This document shows, piece after piece, positions 52,905-62,467 of a stretch of 64,000 nucleotides of DNA. Origin of the DNA: Melampsora larici-populina 98AG31 (taxonomy: Eukaryota > Basidiomycota > Pucciniomycetes > Pucciniales > Melampsoraceae); NCBI RefSeq assembly GCF_000204055.1, contig NW_006768779.1, forward strand, positions 83,308-147,307, in the 5' to 3' direction. Each line of letters begins with the position of its first letter. Within the stretch, counting starts at the first letter, position 1. The translations under genes and the position numbers were made by a program. The notes under the pieces were generated by a model. That model saw nothing but the letters and a program-made list of their open reading frames with translations, searched no databases and had not been told where the DNA came from.

Positions 52905-54915
52905 TCACTGGTGGTGTGAATGAATCTTTCGCCATTTATTCTCTTCTTTCCGCAAAATCTTACAACATACATCAATTGAAAAATCTGCTGGCGGAAACGG
53001 TAGCCACATTTTGGGGTTGCTGAAAGATGCGTTACTATTACCAAGACGGGCAGCTGATACCCTAGCTGCCCCTGAATACACATCAGCATGTGAGTAAAGT
53101 GCAAGAGATATGCGAAGGGGTGGAGTTGACCCTGAGAGTGCAAGAATCGGGCTGACAGCATGATCGAGAAATTTGAAACGACCATGAGTGGAATAGCCAG
53201 GATCACCACACACACTGACCCCAAGGCTTCCAAATACCATGCGGCCCCCAGTGTATCCTTTGCCGTAGATGAAGACCGAGTCTAAAAGATCTGAATTCTT
53301 GCCGTCTTGGTGGGGTGCAACCTGCATATTGTAATTGATTTGGCGCTGGAAGAACGTAAGACAGATCAGCTCACTGCCACATTTCGCCTGACATTGGAAT
53401 TACTTACCTTGTACGATTTTATTGTGTAAACCCTTGATTCTATCAGAAAGCATAGCACTCGAGTTTTTTTGAATGAAGCTGACAGCGTGTTCAGCAACCT
53501 CATAGGTCTTGGGCTGCACAGCCGCATTAAGAGCCCTGGACACTTCGTAAGGCCAGTGCGATTCCTCCGCCAATCTAGCATTTTCAATGAGTTTAAAAGA
53601 CTTTCTTCACCCAAGCCCATTACTACAGGTAGATAGCGGCTAGAAGCTGGGCCTTCACCTACATCGTCTAGAGTGTAACCTTGACGTTCCAGGCCCAGTT
53701 GCATTTTGGTGTCATGTGACGCTTCAGGCTACAGAAACATATAGTTATCACAGTCATTGGGCATTTTATAAACGTCCTTCCGCAGGAAAGGTTGTACATA
53801 CATCCCAAGGGGTATCCAAAAGCTTCATAAGGCAATGAGCCATAAACTGCACCCAATATTGGCACAGGTGAGTTTTTGGCTTTCAAAAGCCGAGGTTGAA
53901 TGTCCGTGTAGCTGGGTATGTTGCTGACCGATTCGTGTCTTGATGCTTCATATGTGGGAAGCGCATGCAGGCGAGCCGCTCCTTCGAAAGCCTTCAATAC
54001 TTGTTCCAGATTTCCTGGTAATTAGATAAACAATTTCACAATGTTCGACTTGATAGTGTGAATTTACCTAACTCAGAACTCATGTCTTTGGTCTTTTTGG
54101 GGCCTATTTCAATTGTCATACCTTCTTCCACCTCCGATGGTGCCTGAATATCAAACACAGTTAGATGAACAAATTCCAAAAGTCCAAAAAGTTGGTGTAA
54201 AGTTACCTACCTCAGAACACCCATATTTTTTCTTGTGATCATCGCCTTTCTTCTTCATTGATTTGGGAGGTAGATTTATGAGGAGCAACCGACCAGCTGA
54301 GTCAACAACTATAACTGCCTTATTGGAACGTAGAGCACGGGGAGACTTCGATCGTTCCTTGGTGAGTTGATGGAGCGCATGAATATTGGGATACCTGAGG
54401 CCAAAAGGAGGCTCAGAGGCCGGGTCCGCAAGGTGAACTTCGATGGTGTGTTTGATATGTAAAGCGCAAGTTTGAAGATCGTGCTGGCGGCTGGTGAGAG
54501 CTCAAAGAACTTCGTAGTCGTGGATGATTGTATTGACTGACTTCGGTATGTTGCCAAGTTTCAAATGGCCTGTTTCCTCTAGGAAAAACGCTACGGCTAG
54601 GTCGTAATCAGTGACCACCATTTCAGCGTTTTGAATCATCTGGCGGAGGTATTGATTGACTACACCACTTAGCACGCAGGTGTCATCATACAGATGACCG
54701 GCCTTGTTAGGTTGAAACTCGTCGTCTAGATGCGGATTTCGGGGCTTGGCTTTGGCTTTGGCCTTGCCTTTGGCTTCGATGCAGGCCCTTCGGTCAGAAT
54801 CAAGCAGAAAACAATATACATTCGACTCGAGGTACATACCACTGGAGTAAGGATGTGGCGAAGACTTTCGAGCTGTGCTGTTGCTTTCCTTAGCTTTCGA
54901 CCTGACAGGCGGCAT
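52905..54915 (-). pseudogene. TET/JBP-like 2OG-Fe(II) dioxygenase gene, decayed
   Basis: Start MPPVRSKAKESNSTARKSS at 54915. Exon 1 to about 54216 (basic N-terminus; LTSRQHDLQTCALHIKHTIE; SNKAVIVVDSAGRLLLINL), then exons near 54147-54070, 54012-53816, 53721-53409 and 53344-52905. The last exon carries the iron site: HxD in VAPHQDGKNSD, then GYTGGRMVFGSLGV, GYSTHGRFKFLDHAVSP (distal His) and PLRISLALYSHADVY (Arg for 2-oxoglutarate). This matches the fungal TET/JBP-like family, which oxidises methylated bases; members are expanded in basidiomycetes, often beside KDZ transposons. Defects: TGA at 54502-54504 (TTGA), a one-base shift near 53586, and an imperfect phase at the third intron. Assignment to the Tet-like oxygenase family rests on motifs only. 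Confidence 0.6.
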
Positions 54916-55915
54916 GACAGGCTGCTGGGTATGAGAGAAGAAAAAAACATCAGAGGTTCATATCTTTCACAACACAGATATCATCGGTATGATTAAGCCA
55001 AAGAAGGTGGTGGGATGGGCATCGGATTGGTTTGAAACCTGTCAATCCCAATCTATCTCATGTGATGCCCATCTGCTGGGGAGGAAGCTGCCTGAATCCT
55101 GTCAGAGCGCCCCAGAACCCCCAGCAGGAAAGAAGTATGATATTGATGAAATGAATGTTAGACGATGAAAAAGTAAGAAGGAATATAACCTGGTCGATCG
55201 AGATGGCTGGAGTGGTGAGTGTTTGTGTTTAAGAGACCTGGATGGAGTGGTTATATGAGGTAGAGTATTGGTCGCGTTTGGATGGATCATTTCATTTGAT
55301 GTCATGTTGCTTGAGTGGCTCAATTTGAATGTTGAGTCCCTTGAGTCGCCCAATTGGAAATGGTCCACAGCACAGTTGCTCAATTTGAATGTCGAGTCGC
55401 TTGAGTTGCTCAATTTGAATGTCAAGTCGCTTGAGTTGCTCAATTTGAATGTTGAGTTGCTTGAGTCGCCCAAATGGAAATGGTCCACTGCGCTGTTGAC
55501 AGCAAACCCGCGGGCAATAATGCAGTTCAAAGAAAACACGCGACTGATAATGCTGTTCAGAAAAACGCTTACCAAACTCGCGTCTGATAATGCTGTTCAG
55601 AAAAACGCTTACCAAACTCGCGTCTGATAACACAGTTTGGTTGAAGACGTGGATACTGTGTGTTTGAATTATGCAGTTTGGTTGAAGACATGGATACTGT
55701 GTGTTTGAATTACGCAGTTTGGTTGGCTCGCACATGTGTGGTATTTGTCATTGTTGTTTTGTAACTCAATAACTTTGCAACAGAGGATCAAAGTGACACA
55801 TTTTGTAAGAGGACATTGGTGAAACATAGACAGCACACACATTTGAATTTTAATTATTTATTGTAATTAGATAAGCCGAAATTTCGCGGGTATGCGGGAT
55901 CAATGATAACCTTGG
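54916..55915. repeat. Intergenic DNA with three successive minisatellites
   Basis: 55315-55480: about five units of 30 bp containing TTGCTCAATTTGAATGT and GAGTCGCTTGAG, with two longer variants holding GGAAATGGTCCAC. 55530-55627: a 41-bp unit (GATAATGCTGTTCAGAAAAA) repeated two to three times. 55630-55725: a 45-bp unit (CAGTTTGGTTGAAGAC(A/G)TGG) twice. No gene; a minus-strand ORF with repeated FKLSNSSD is a product of the repeat. Confidence 0.75.
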
Positions 55916-56098
55916 CTATTGATTTTCCTCTTCATTGTTTGCCTCCTGTAGCAATCTAGGGTCGCCAGCTTTTACAATCAAGTACGTTTTTCCGTTCACA
56001 GCATTAATCCATGTTTCAACTTGCTGCCCCGTTAGCTTTCCAGCGGCTGCACCTCTAGAAAGCATCTCATCAGTTACCTCGCAACCTGGAAGTCGTAA
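55916..56098 (-). pseudogene. 3' end of a gene split by a Copia element
   Basis: Continues the frame of the gene at 62468-64000. After the CGTAA duplication the frame reads RLPGCEVTDEMLSRGAAAGK, then QQVETWINAVNGKTYLIVKA and an acidic tail ending at 55916. No stops or shifts. The Copia insertion supplies its own termination signals, so an mRNA from the upstream part would lack these roughly 60 residues. Confidence 0.6.
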
Positions 56099-57127
56099 TG
56101 TGAATGTCTTGAAGTCTGAAAACACGGGTTATAGGAATAAGACCTAATGAAAAGCACGGTGGCTTTGATAAGTACGCTAACAACCAACAAGAAACTAATT
56201 GAGGTCTTCTGACCTATAAGCAGGTTCAGAATAACAGGTTAGATCTTGTTAGTTCAAGTTATCTCAAGGTTGATAACTGATCTTTGGACTAGCAAAAGAG
56301 ACACGGAATTAGTCTGAAAACACGGGTTATAGGAATAAGACCTAATGAAAAGCACGGTGGCTTTGATAAGTACGCTAACAACCAACAAGAAACTAATTGA
56401 GGTCTTCTGACCTATAAGCAGGTTCAGAATAACAGGTTAGATCTTGTTAGTTCAAGTTATCTCAAGGTTGATAACTGATCTTTGGACTAGCAAAAGAGAC
56501 ACGGAATTTCTCTTCCCAAAGATATAAATTTCTATTCACCTAATGAAAAGCACGGTGGCTTTGATAAGTACGCTAACAACCAACAAGAAACTAATTGAGA
56601 TCTTCTGACCTCTAACATCAAACAAGTTGTTAGATAAAAGTTAGAAAGAAAGAAATAGAGATATTATGATAAGTACCTATAAGCAGGTTCAGAATAACAG
56701 GTTAGATCTTGTTAGTTCAAGTTATCTCAAGGTTGATAACTGATCTTTGGACTAGCAAAAGAGACACGGAATCTGAAAGATAGAAAGTGAGGATAGAAAC
56801 AAGTCATATACATATGTTAAATGTTAATTGAACTTGATCATTCATTTTAGTGAAAAAGATAAAAATGTACGTACTTCTCTTCCCAAAGATGGGGAAAAGA
56901 GAAGTACTCGAACACAGAGGTTTGTATATAAGAAAGGAAAAATTAAAGTGAAAAGCAATTGGGGCAATGTTAATGATGATCTTATTTCTCATCTGATAAC
57001 AAGAGAGACTTGTCTGATAATGAAGCTTGCTGTGCTTCTTTCTGGTCTGCGGAATACTGCATTGATCTTGTGAAGTGATTTGTTCAAAACTACTGTTTTC
57101 TCTTTTCGTCGATTGGAGTTTTCAACA
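56099..57127 (-). repeat. Copia 3' LTR (1029 bp)
   Basis: Contains a perfect-looking 198-bp tandem duplication (56114-56311 and 56312-56509) plus a third copy of the inner 70-bp block near 56537. The last 420 bp match the other LTR almost completely. Confidence 0.85.
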
Positions 57128-57158
57128 CCCGCCTTCAATCGACATAATCAAAAGATAC

Positions 57159-58607
57159 CTAATCACTGACATGTTTGAGACCTATTTGATCTCTGAAAAA
57201 ATTGAACGGGCCAGGATGTAAGGGCTTTGTGAGGATGTCGGCTACCATGTCTTCAGACTTGCAGTGCGTCAACTTGATGACCCCATCATTTACCTTCTCT
57301 CGAAGCCAATGAAAATGAATTTCGATGGCCTTTGTGCGACCGTGTAACACCGCGTCCTTGGATAAGTCGATCGCGCTTAGGCTGTCGCAGTTTAAAAGAA
57401 AAGGTGTAGGTTGAGTGAATCCAATTGAGTCCATAAAGCGTGCTAGCCAGATCATTTTGTCTCCTGCCTCGTTTGCTGCTCTGTATTCCGCTTCCGTGGA
57501 CGATTTGGCTACCGTTTGTTGAAGCCTGCTTCTCCAACTTATAGCTCCACCGCAAAACAGAAATACATAACCTGTGGTTGACCTACGGGTGCTTTTGTCG
57601 CCTGCCCAGTCAGCATTGGCGAAGTGTTGAGGGAGTGCATAGCCATTGTTGCTTGAGACGTTAGTAGTCGAGGTGTTTTTGTAGTGAATGCAGTGATTGA
57701 TTGTTCCCGCCAAGTATCTGAGAACGTGTTTGAAGGCCTCCCAGTGACGCAGAGAGGGTTTATGGAGATGTTGCGATAGACATCCCACGGCATAGGTGAT
57801 ATCAGGGCGGGTACATTGGGATAGGTACATGAGGCTTCCCACACCGCTGTTGTATGGAAGGTTGAGGAGGCTGAAAGATCGAGCTTCATCGTCAGTAGAT
57901 TTGGTGAGCTTGGTGCCACCGGGAAAGGGTGTGGAAGCAGCCTTGCATTCGGTCATACCAAATCGTTCAAGAAGTGATTGGGTCATTGCCTCCTGACCAA
58001 TGATGTAGTGGTTATGAGATGCTCGGACTAGTTGGATACCGACAACGCACGTTGAGATTCCTTGATCCTCCATTGGCCAGAACGTACTGATTTCATTTTT
58101 GAATTCCTGGATTTTGTTTCCGGTGATGGCTAGATCATCGACATGGAGGTAAAAGAGACATACTTCATTTTTTCGCTCTCGGATATATACGCACTCATCG
58201 GCCGGAGATTGTTTGAATCCTGCTTTGATGCATTTCTTCTTGAAGTCATCGTTCCAATCTCTGGCCGACTGCTTCAGTCCGTAAAGGGCCTGATCAACTT
58301 CGCAAACAAGATCTTCATCTTCACCTCCTATCTCATATCCTTCGGGCTGCTCCATATAGATTTCTTCTTTTAACTTGCTATTCAAAAATGCCGCAATTGC
58401 ATCCATGGAGTGTATTTCGTAACCGTGATAGGCTGCAAAGGCGACTAACGCGCGGAACGCTGAAGGCTTGCCCGTTGGTGCGAAGGTGTCAGTATAATCA
58501 ATTCCGTATGTTTGCGTATAACCTTTTGCAACAAATCGTGCTTTGAATTTGTTGATAGTGCCATCGGGGTTTAATTTAACTTTGAAGTGCCATCGACTTC
58601 CCACCAC
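57159..58607 (-). CDS. Copia reverse transcriptase and RNase H
   Basis: RT motifs GSRWHFKVKLNPDGTINKFK, KARFVAKGYTQTYGIDY, active site YLHVDDLAI, then RNase H (NADWAGDKSTRRSTTGYVF, KSSTEAEYRAANEAG, ADILTKPLHPGPF). All blocks are present and the frame is open to 57159. The start is internal; it was part of a longer polyprotein. Confidence 0.85.
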   Translation of the reverse strand: MVGSRWHFKVKLNPDGTINKFKARFVAKGYTQTYGIDYTDTFAPTGKPSAFRALVAFAAYHGYEIHSMDAIAAFLNSKLKEEIYMEQPEGYEIGGEDEDLVCEVDQALYGLKQSARDWNDDFKKKCIKAGFKQSPADECVYIRERKNEVCLFYLHVDDLAITGNKIQEFKNEISTFWPMEDQGISTCVVGIQLVRASHNHYIIGQEAMTQSLLERFGMTECKAASTPFPGGTKLTKSTDDEARSFSLLNLPYNSGVGSLMYLSQCTRPDITYAVGCLSQHLHKPSLRHWEAFKHVLRYLAGTINHCIHYKNTSTTNVSSNNGYALPQHFANADWAGDKSTRRSTTGYVFLFCGGAISWRSRLQQTVAKSSTEAEYRAANEAGDKMIWLARFMDSIGFTQPTPFLLNCDSLSAIDLSKDAVLHGRTKAIEIHFHWLREKVNDGVIKLTHCKSEDMVADILTKPLHPGPFNFFRDQIGLKHVSD

Positions 58608-58622
58608 AGGTCTATTGGATGG

Positions 58623-59978
58623 TCAAGGTACCAAATGCCAGACTTTTCGATCATTCATGTTTTGAATTTCTTTATCGCAAGCAGCCTTCCATTTTTCACG
58701 GTCGGAACTATTCATTGCGGACTTAAAATTGTGGGGTTCATTAACTAATCTGACCATGGACCCAACAGCAAAGGCGCATGGAAAGTAATTATGCAAGTCC
58801 ATGAAGGCACCGTCATCGTCCCAGTAGGCAAAACTTGCGGAAGGGCGATAACGATCAGGTTGGACACGCTCTCTTGTTGAGCGGCGAGGTTCGTCTTGAG
58901 GCACTGGCTCGATAGGTACAGTAGGTTGATGATCTTCGATATGAAGGTTTAAAAGAGGCTGAGTGATGTCTTCTTCCTCGTCCTGGTGCATTCCTTCACC
59001 ACCAGGGTCTTGGACGTTGTCATTGATATCCTCGATTCGAGGATTATCAATGGAAGGATCCGGTAATATAGCGTTGTCTTCGTCTTCAAATGAAAGGTGA
59101 GAAAGATCAAAGGTTTTCATTTTCTTGAGAGGAAAAATTGTTTCACGAAAGATGACGTTGTGAGAAGTTACGATGGTATTTGACTCAATGATGAACACAT
59201 CATAATTGAGGTTGTGCTCGGTGTGGCTCAGCAGTATTGCTTGGCGTGAGACGGCCTGAAACTTACCACCTCGAATAGCCTTGCGTACGAGAACATAGCA
59301 CAAGCACCCAATTGGCTTGACGTGGCTGACATCAGGCTGCCTGCCATTCCAGAGCTCAAAGGGTGTTTTACCCACAGGGAGAGATGAAGAAATGGTACGA
59401 TTCTTGAGATAGACAGCTGACTTGATTGCGTAGATCCAAAATTTGATGGGTAAGTTAGCTTCAAGCATGATAGCTCTTGCAGGCTCTGTGATAGTCCTAT
59501 TCGAACGCTCAGCTACCCCATTCTCTTCAGGGGTATAGGTGGCCGTGGTCCGAAGATAGATGCCTAACTCATTGAAGTACGGAACCAGCAAGCTGTTGAT
59601 AAACTCATAGCCGTTATCGAGTGTAAACATTTTGATTTTTGAATTGCATTGACGTTCAACCAGAGTGATGTATTGTTTGATCTTATTAAACACAACATCT
59701 GCTGACTTTGTATTCAACCCCACTACATGCCGATACCTTGAGTAGTCGTCTGTGAAAAGCATGAAATACATACTTCCATCAACAGCGCTAGTTCTGACAA
59801 TGCCGCTAAGATCAAGATGGATATTTTCTAACAGATGTAGACTACGGACATGAGTTTTATTGTGAGGAACGCGATGAGCTTTTGAGAGATCACATGGGAT
59901 ACAGTGTAAGGTGTCAGGAATAGAAGAAGATTTAATGTCCAATCCTTTAAGACTACCGTGTACAACCATGGTTTTCAT
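58623..59978 (-). CDS. Copia integrase
   Basis: Zinc-binding remnant (CIPCDLSKAH) and catalytic core: D in NIHLDLSGIV, D in MFTLDNGYEF, E in TPEENGVAERSNRT. The C-terminal part has the Copia GKTPFELWNGRQP block and an acidic linker, ending at WHLVP followed by TGA (58623-58625, TTGA); the same frame goes on to PSNRPVVGSRW of RT. Confidence 0.8.
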   Translation of the reverse strand: MKTMVVHGSLKGLDIKSSSIPDTLHCIPCDLSKAHRVPHNKTHVRSLHLLENIHLDLSGIVRTSAVDGSMYFMLFTDDYSRYRHVVGLNTKSADVVFNKIKQYITLVERQCNSKIKMFTLDNGYEFINSLLVPYFNELGIYLRTTATYTPEENGVAERSNRTITEPARAIMLEANLPIKFWIYAIKSAVYLKNRTISSSLPVGKTPFELWNGRQPDVSHVKPIGCLCYVLVRKAIRGGKFQAVSRQAILLSHTEHNLNYDVFIIESNTIVTSHNVIFRETIFPLKKMKTFDLSHLSFEDEDNAILPDPSIDNPRIEDINDNVQDPGGEGMHQDEEEDITQPLLNLHIEDHQPTVPIEPVPQDEPRRSTRERVQPDRYRPSASFAYWDDDGAFMDLHNYFPCAFAVGSMVRLVNEPHNFKSAMNSSDREKWKAACDKEIQNMNDRKVWHLVP

Positions 59979-59981
59979 GTA

Positions 59982-60515
59982 TCAAACGTTCGGATGACCT
60001 AGACGGCGGTGTAGATTAAGAATGTTGACATCAGTGCTTGCCGTGGTGACGCTTGCTTCAGGTGCTGAACTGGGTTGAATTCTCACCGAGGATCGTAGTA
60101 AGTTGATATTATCATTTAGGGTGCCGGTAAAAGCACATTTATCGTCTTTAAGAATGATGAATTGGTTGTTTTCTTTCTTAGTGATAAAGTCGTCCTTGAG
60201 CAGAATTGTGCCGCCGATCAGACTTCTTTTCAGATCAGGTATGTGTAAACAGTTTTTCAATTGAAAGTGATGACCATCAGGACCCTCAAAATTGACGTCG
60301 CCTTTACCAACGATTTTGAGGGTAGCTTTTCCACCTGCCATATCAAGCGAGTCGTTTGAGCCTTCTAAGTCAACATAATTGTCGAAAATATGTTTGTCTT
60401 TGAACATATGGTGCAAAGCTGCTGTGTCAATGAGCACTTCAACGTTGTTTGAACGTTGAGTGTTGTTGACGTTAGATAGGGAATGAGCAGAAACATGACT
60501 AGCGCAGGGATTCAT
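59982..60515 (-). CDS. Copia protease and pre-integrase region
   Basis: Protease motif VEVLIDTAALHHMFKD (Asp-Thr-Ala, with Ala instead of the usual Gly), then a core ending in the pre-integrase motif LHRRLGHPNV. The frame ends at TGA (59982-59984, TTGA) directly after HPNV, where Copia elements normally have Arg; the same frame continues as the integrase. Confidence 0.75.
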   Translation of the reverse strand: MNPCASHVSAHSLSNVNNTQRSNNVEVLIDTAALHHMFKDKHIFDNYVDLEGSNDSLDMAGGKATLKIVGKGDVNFEGPDGHHFQLKNCLHIPDLKRSLIGGTILLKDDFITKKENNQFIILKDDKCAFTGTLNDNINLLRSSVRIQPSSAPEASVTTASTDVNILNLHRRLGHPNV

Positions 60516-61657
60516 AGAACTAAAGCATTTTCTAGTTGTTCTATGGTCGGTTCGTCTTTGAAGATAGTGGCTGCTGATGAAGATTGCGATAAGTCCTTTG
60601 GTGGGTCACCATTCCATTGTCCTAGCTTCACTCTTTGCTCAATCCACTTGCGCTGAAGGTGTTCGTTTCCGGGTTTCTTGAAACACATGTCAGGATTGTG
60701 ATTGATACCTGGACATTTCTTCTTAGTGCATTTATTAGGATTTTTGTTTCGAGAATAGGAACTTGAAACATAACTAGCTTCAGCTGAGTGATTGACGACA
60801 GGTCTTGCGGTGATTGGGTTCTTGGTAAGCATAGCAACTGCATCCATTCTTTTCTTCAGTTCAGACACAACGAGATCATATTCTTTGAATCCAGCAATAG
60901 CAATTTCTTTGGCATCTTGGAAGTAGCTATTGTTTAAAGAAATTAAAAGTTTTCTACCTAAGTCTTCGTCGCTCATAGTTCCACCAGCAGTTTTGTATTT
61001 AGTGACTGCATTTTGAAAGTTTTCGATATGAGTTAATAGAGGTAGGTTAGGAGCTTGTACTATCAGACTTAAGGAGCGTTCCAACAATAGTCTCAATTCT
61101 TCAGATCTTCCTGAGTGATGAGTAGTGACAGCTTTCCAGAGTTTCGCTGGTAGGTTCTGAGTGTCCGGTCCATCATCTTTGTATATGGTGATTTTGGGCT
61201 CGAATCGGGCTCTGTTGATATCGTCCATGTTGTTTAGCATCCAACTGGTAATACAGGCTCTGCTGACTTCATCATCACACTGGCTGTTTTCGAGTTTGAT
61301 GGAATCGGAGACTAAGTATTCTGAAATGAACATTGATTTTAATCTAGTTCTGATGAATGAAGCCCATAGCATATAGGTTTCATCGGTAAGTTTCTTCAAA
61401 GATCTATCAAGAGATTGATTCAGAATCATAGCTTGTTGCTGTGAACTCATTTCAGCCGGTAATGGTAAGACTGAAGACATGGCTGAAGGGTTTGGATTAG
61501 GTGGGTTTGGTTGTGTGTTTAGGGATGGTGGTATAAGTGGTGGTGGTCTAAGCGATGATGATATGTTGACTGAAAGGTCAGCGTCGTTGTCTGAATGTTC
61601 AGATGCTGGGATAGGGCTGGTCGTTTGTGCGAAAAATTTGTCCGGATTCAGACTCAT
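60512..61657 (-). CDS. Copia Gag (381 aa)
   Basis: Start MSLNPDKFFAQTTSPIPAS at 61657. A proline-rich N-terminus is followed by a UBN2/Gag-like helical core (MILNQSLDRSLKKLTDETYM; LWASFIRTRLKSMF) and, near residue 315, a Cys/His stretch (CTKKKCPGINHNPDMCFKK) in place of the standard CCHC knuckle. Its stop overlaps the next ATG by ATGA; in related elements Gag and protease are one frame, so this is either a frameshift or a real overlap. Confidence 0.75.
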   Translation of the reverse strand: MSLNPDKFFAQTTSPIPASEHSDNDADLSVNISSSLRPPPLIPPSLNTQPNPPNPNPSAMSSVLPLPAEMSSQQQAMILNQSLDRSLKKLTDETYMLWASFIRTRLKSMFISEYLVSDSIKLENSQCDDEVSRACITSWMLNNMDDINRARFEPKITIYKDDGPDTQNLPAKLWKAVTTHHSGRSEELRLLLERSLSLIVQAPNLPLLTHIENFQNAVTKYKTAGGTMSDEDLGRKLLISLNNSYFQDAKEIAIAGFKEYDLVVSELKKRMDAVAMLTKNPITARPVVNHSAEASYVSSSYSRNKNPNKCTKKKCPGINHNPDMCFKKPGNEHLQRKWIEQRVKLGQWNGDPPKDLSQSSSAATIFKDEPTIEQLENALVL

Positions 61658-61694
61658 TCGATAGTTTGGATCGTTTTAAATACTCTCGCTACCA

Positions 61695-62467
61695 TGTGAA
61701 TGTCTCGAAGTCTGAAAACACGGGTTATAGGAATAAGACCTAATGAAAAGCACGGTGGCTTTGATAAGTACGCTAACAACCAACAAGAAACTAATTGAGG
61801 TCTTCTGACCTAATGAAAAGCACGGTGGCTTTGATAAGTACGCTAACAACCAACAAGAAACTAATTGAGGTCTTCTGACCTAATGAAAAGCACGGTGGCT
61901 TTGATAAGTACGCTAACAACCAACAAGAAACTAATTGAGGTCTTCTGACCTATAACATCAAACAAGTTGTTAGATAAAAGTTAGAAAGAAAGAAATAGAG
62001 ATATTATGATAAGTACCTATAAGCAGGTTCAGAATAACAGGTTAGATCTTGTTAGTTCAAGTTATCTCAAGGTTGATAACTGATCTTTGGACTAGCAAAA
62101 GAGACACGGAATCTGAAAGATAGAAAGTGAGGATAGAAACGAGTCATATACATATGTTAAATGTTAATTGAACTTGATCATTCATTTTAGTGAAAAAGAT
62201 AAAAATGTACGTACTTCTCTTCCCAAAGATGGGGAAAAGAGAAGTACTCGAACACAGAGGTTTGTATATAAGAAAGGAAAAATTAAAGTGAAAAGCAATT
62301 GGGGCAATGTTAATGATGATCTTATTTCTCATCTGATAACAAGAGAGACTTGTCTGATAATGAAGCTTGCTGTGCTTCTTTCTGGTCTGCGGAATACTGC
62401 ATTGATCTTGTGAAGTGATTTGTTCAAAACTACTGTTTTCTCTTTTCGTCGATTGGAGTTTTCAACA
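61695..62467 (-). repeat. Copia 5' LTR (773 bp)
   Basis: Contains a 70-bp block (CCTAATGAAAAGCACGGTGG) three times in tandem (61739-61948), instead of the 198-bp duplication of the other LTR. Ends TGTTGAAAAC and GACATTCACA. Confidence 0.85.

Larger units (their letters stand above)
56099..62467 (-). mobile_element. Ty1/Copia LTR retrotransposon, complete structure, decayed pol
   Basis: LTRs at 56099-57127 (3') and 61695-62467 (5'), ends TGTTGAAAAC and GACATTCACA on the minus strand, flanked by CGTAA (56094-56098 and 62468-62472). Order on the minus strand: Gag, protease, integrase, RT, RNase H. Two premature TGA codons and one frame change break the polyprotein. The element sits inside a minus-strand gene whose frame can be read across it. 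Confidence 0.9.

Noticed and set aside
52905..54915. TET-like gene and KDZ transposase as one transposon
   Set aside because: They are 14 kb apart with a TIR element, a gene and a Tc1/mariner gene between them, and no shared ends were found.
55102..55575. 157-aa minus-strand ORF with repeated FKLSNSSD
   Set aside because: Translation of the 30-bp minisatellite; a unit length divisible by three keeps the frame open.
56804..57073. ORFs of 62 and 81 aa found twice, also at 62144-62413
   Set aside because: They lie inside the two Copia LTRs and are duplicated because the LTRs are.
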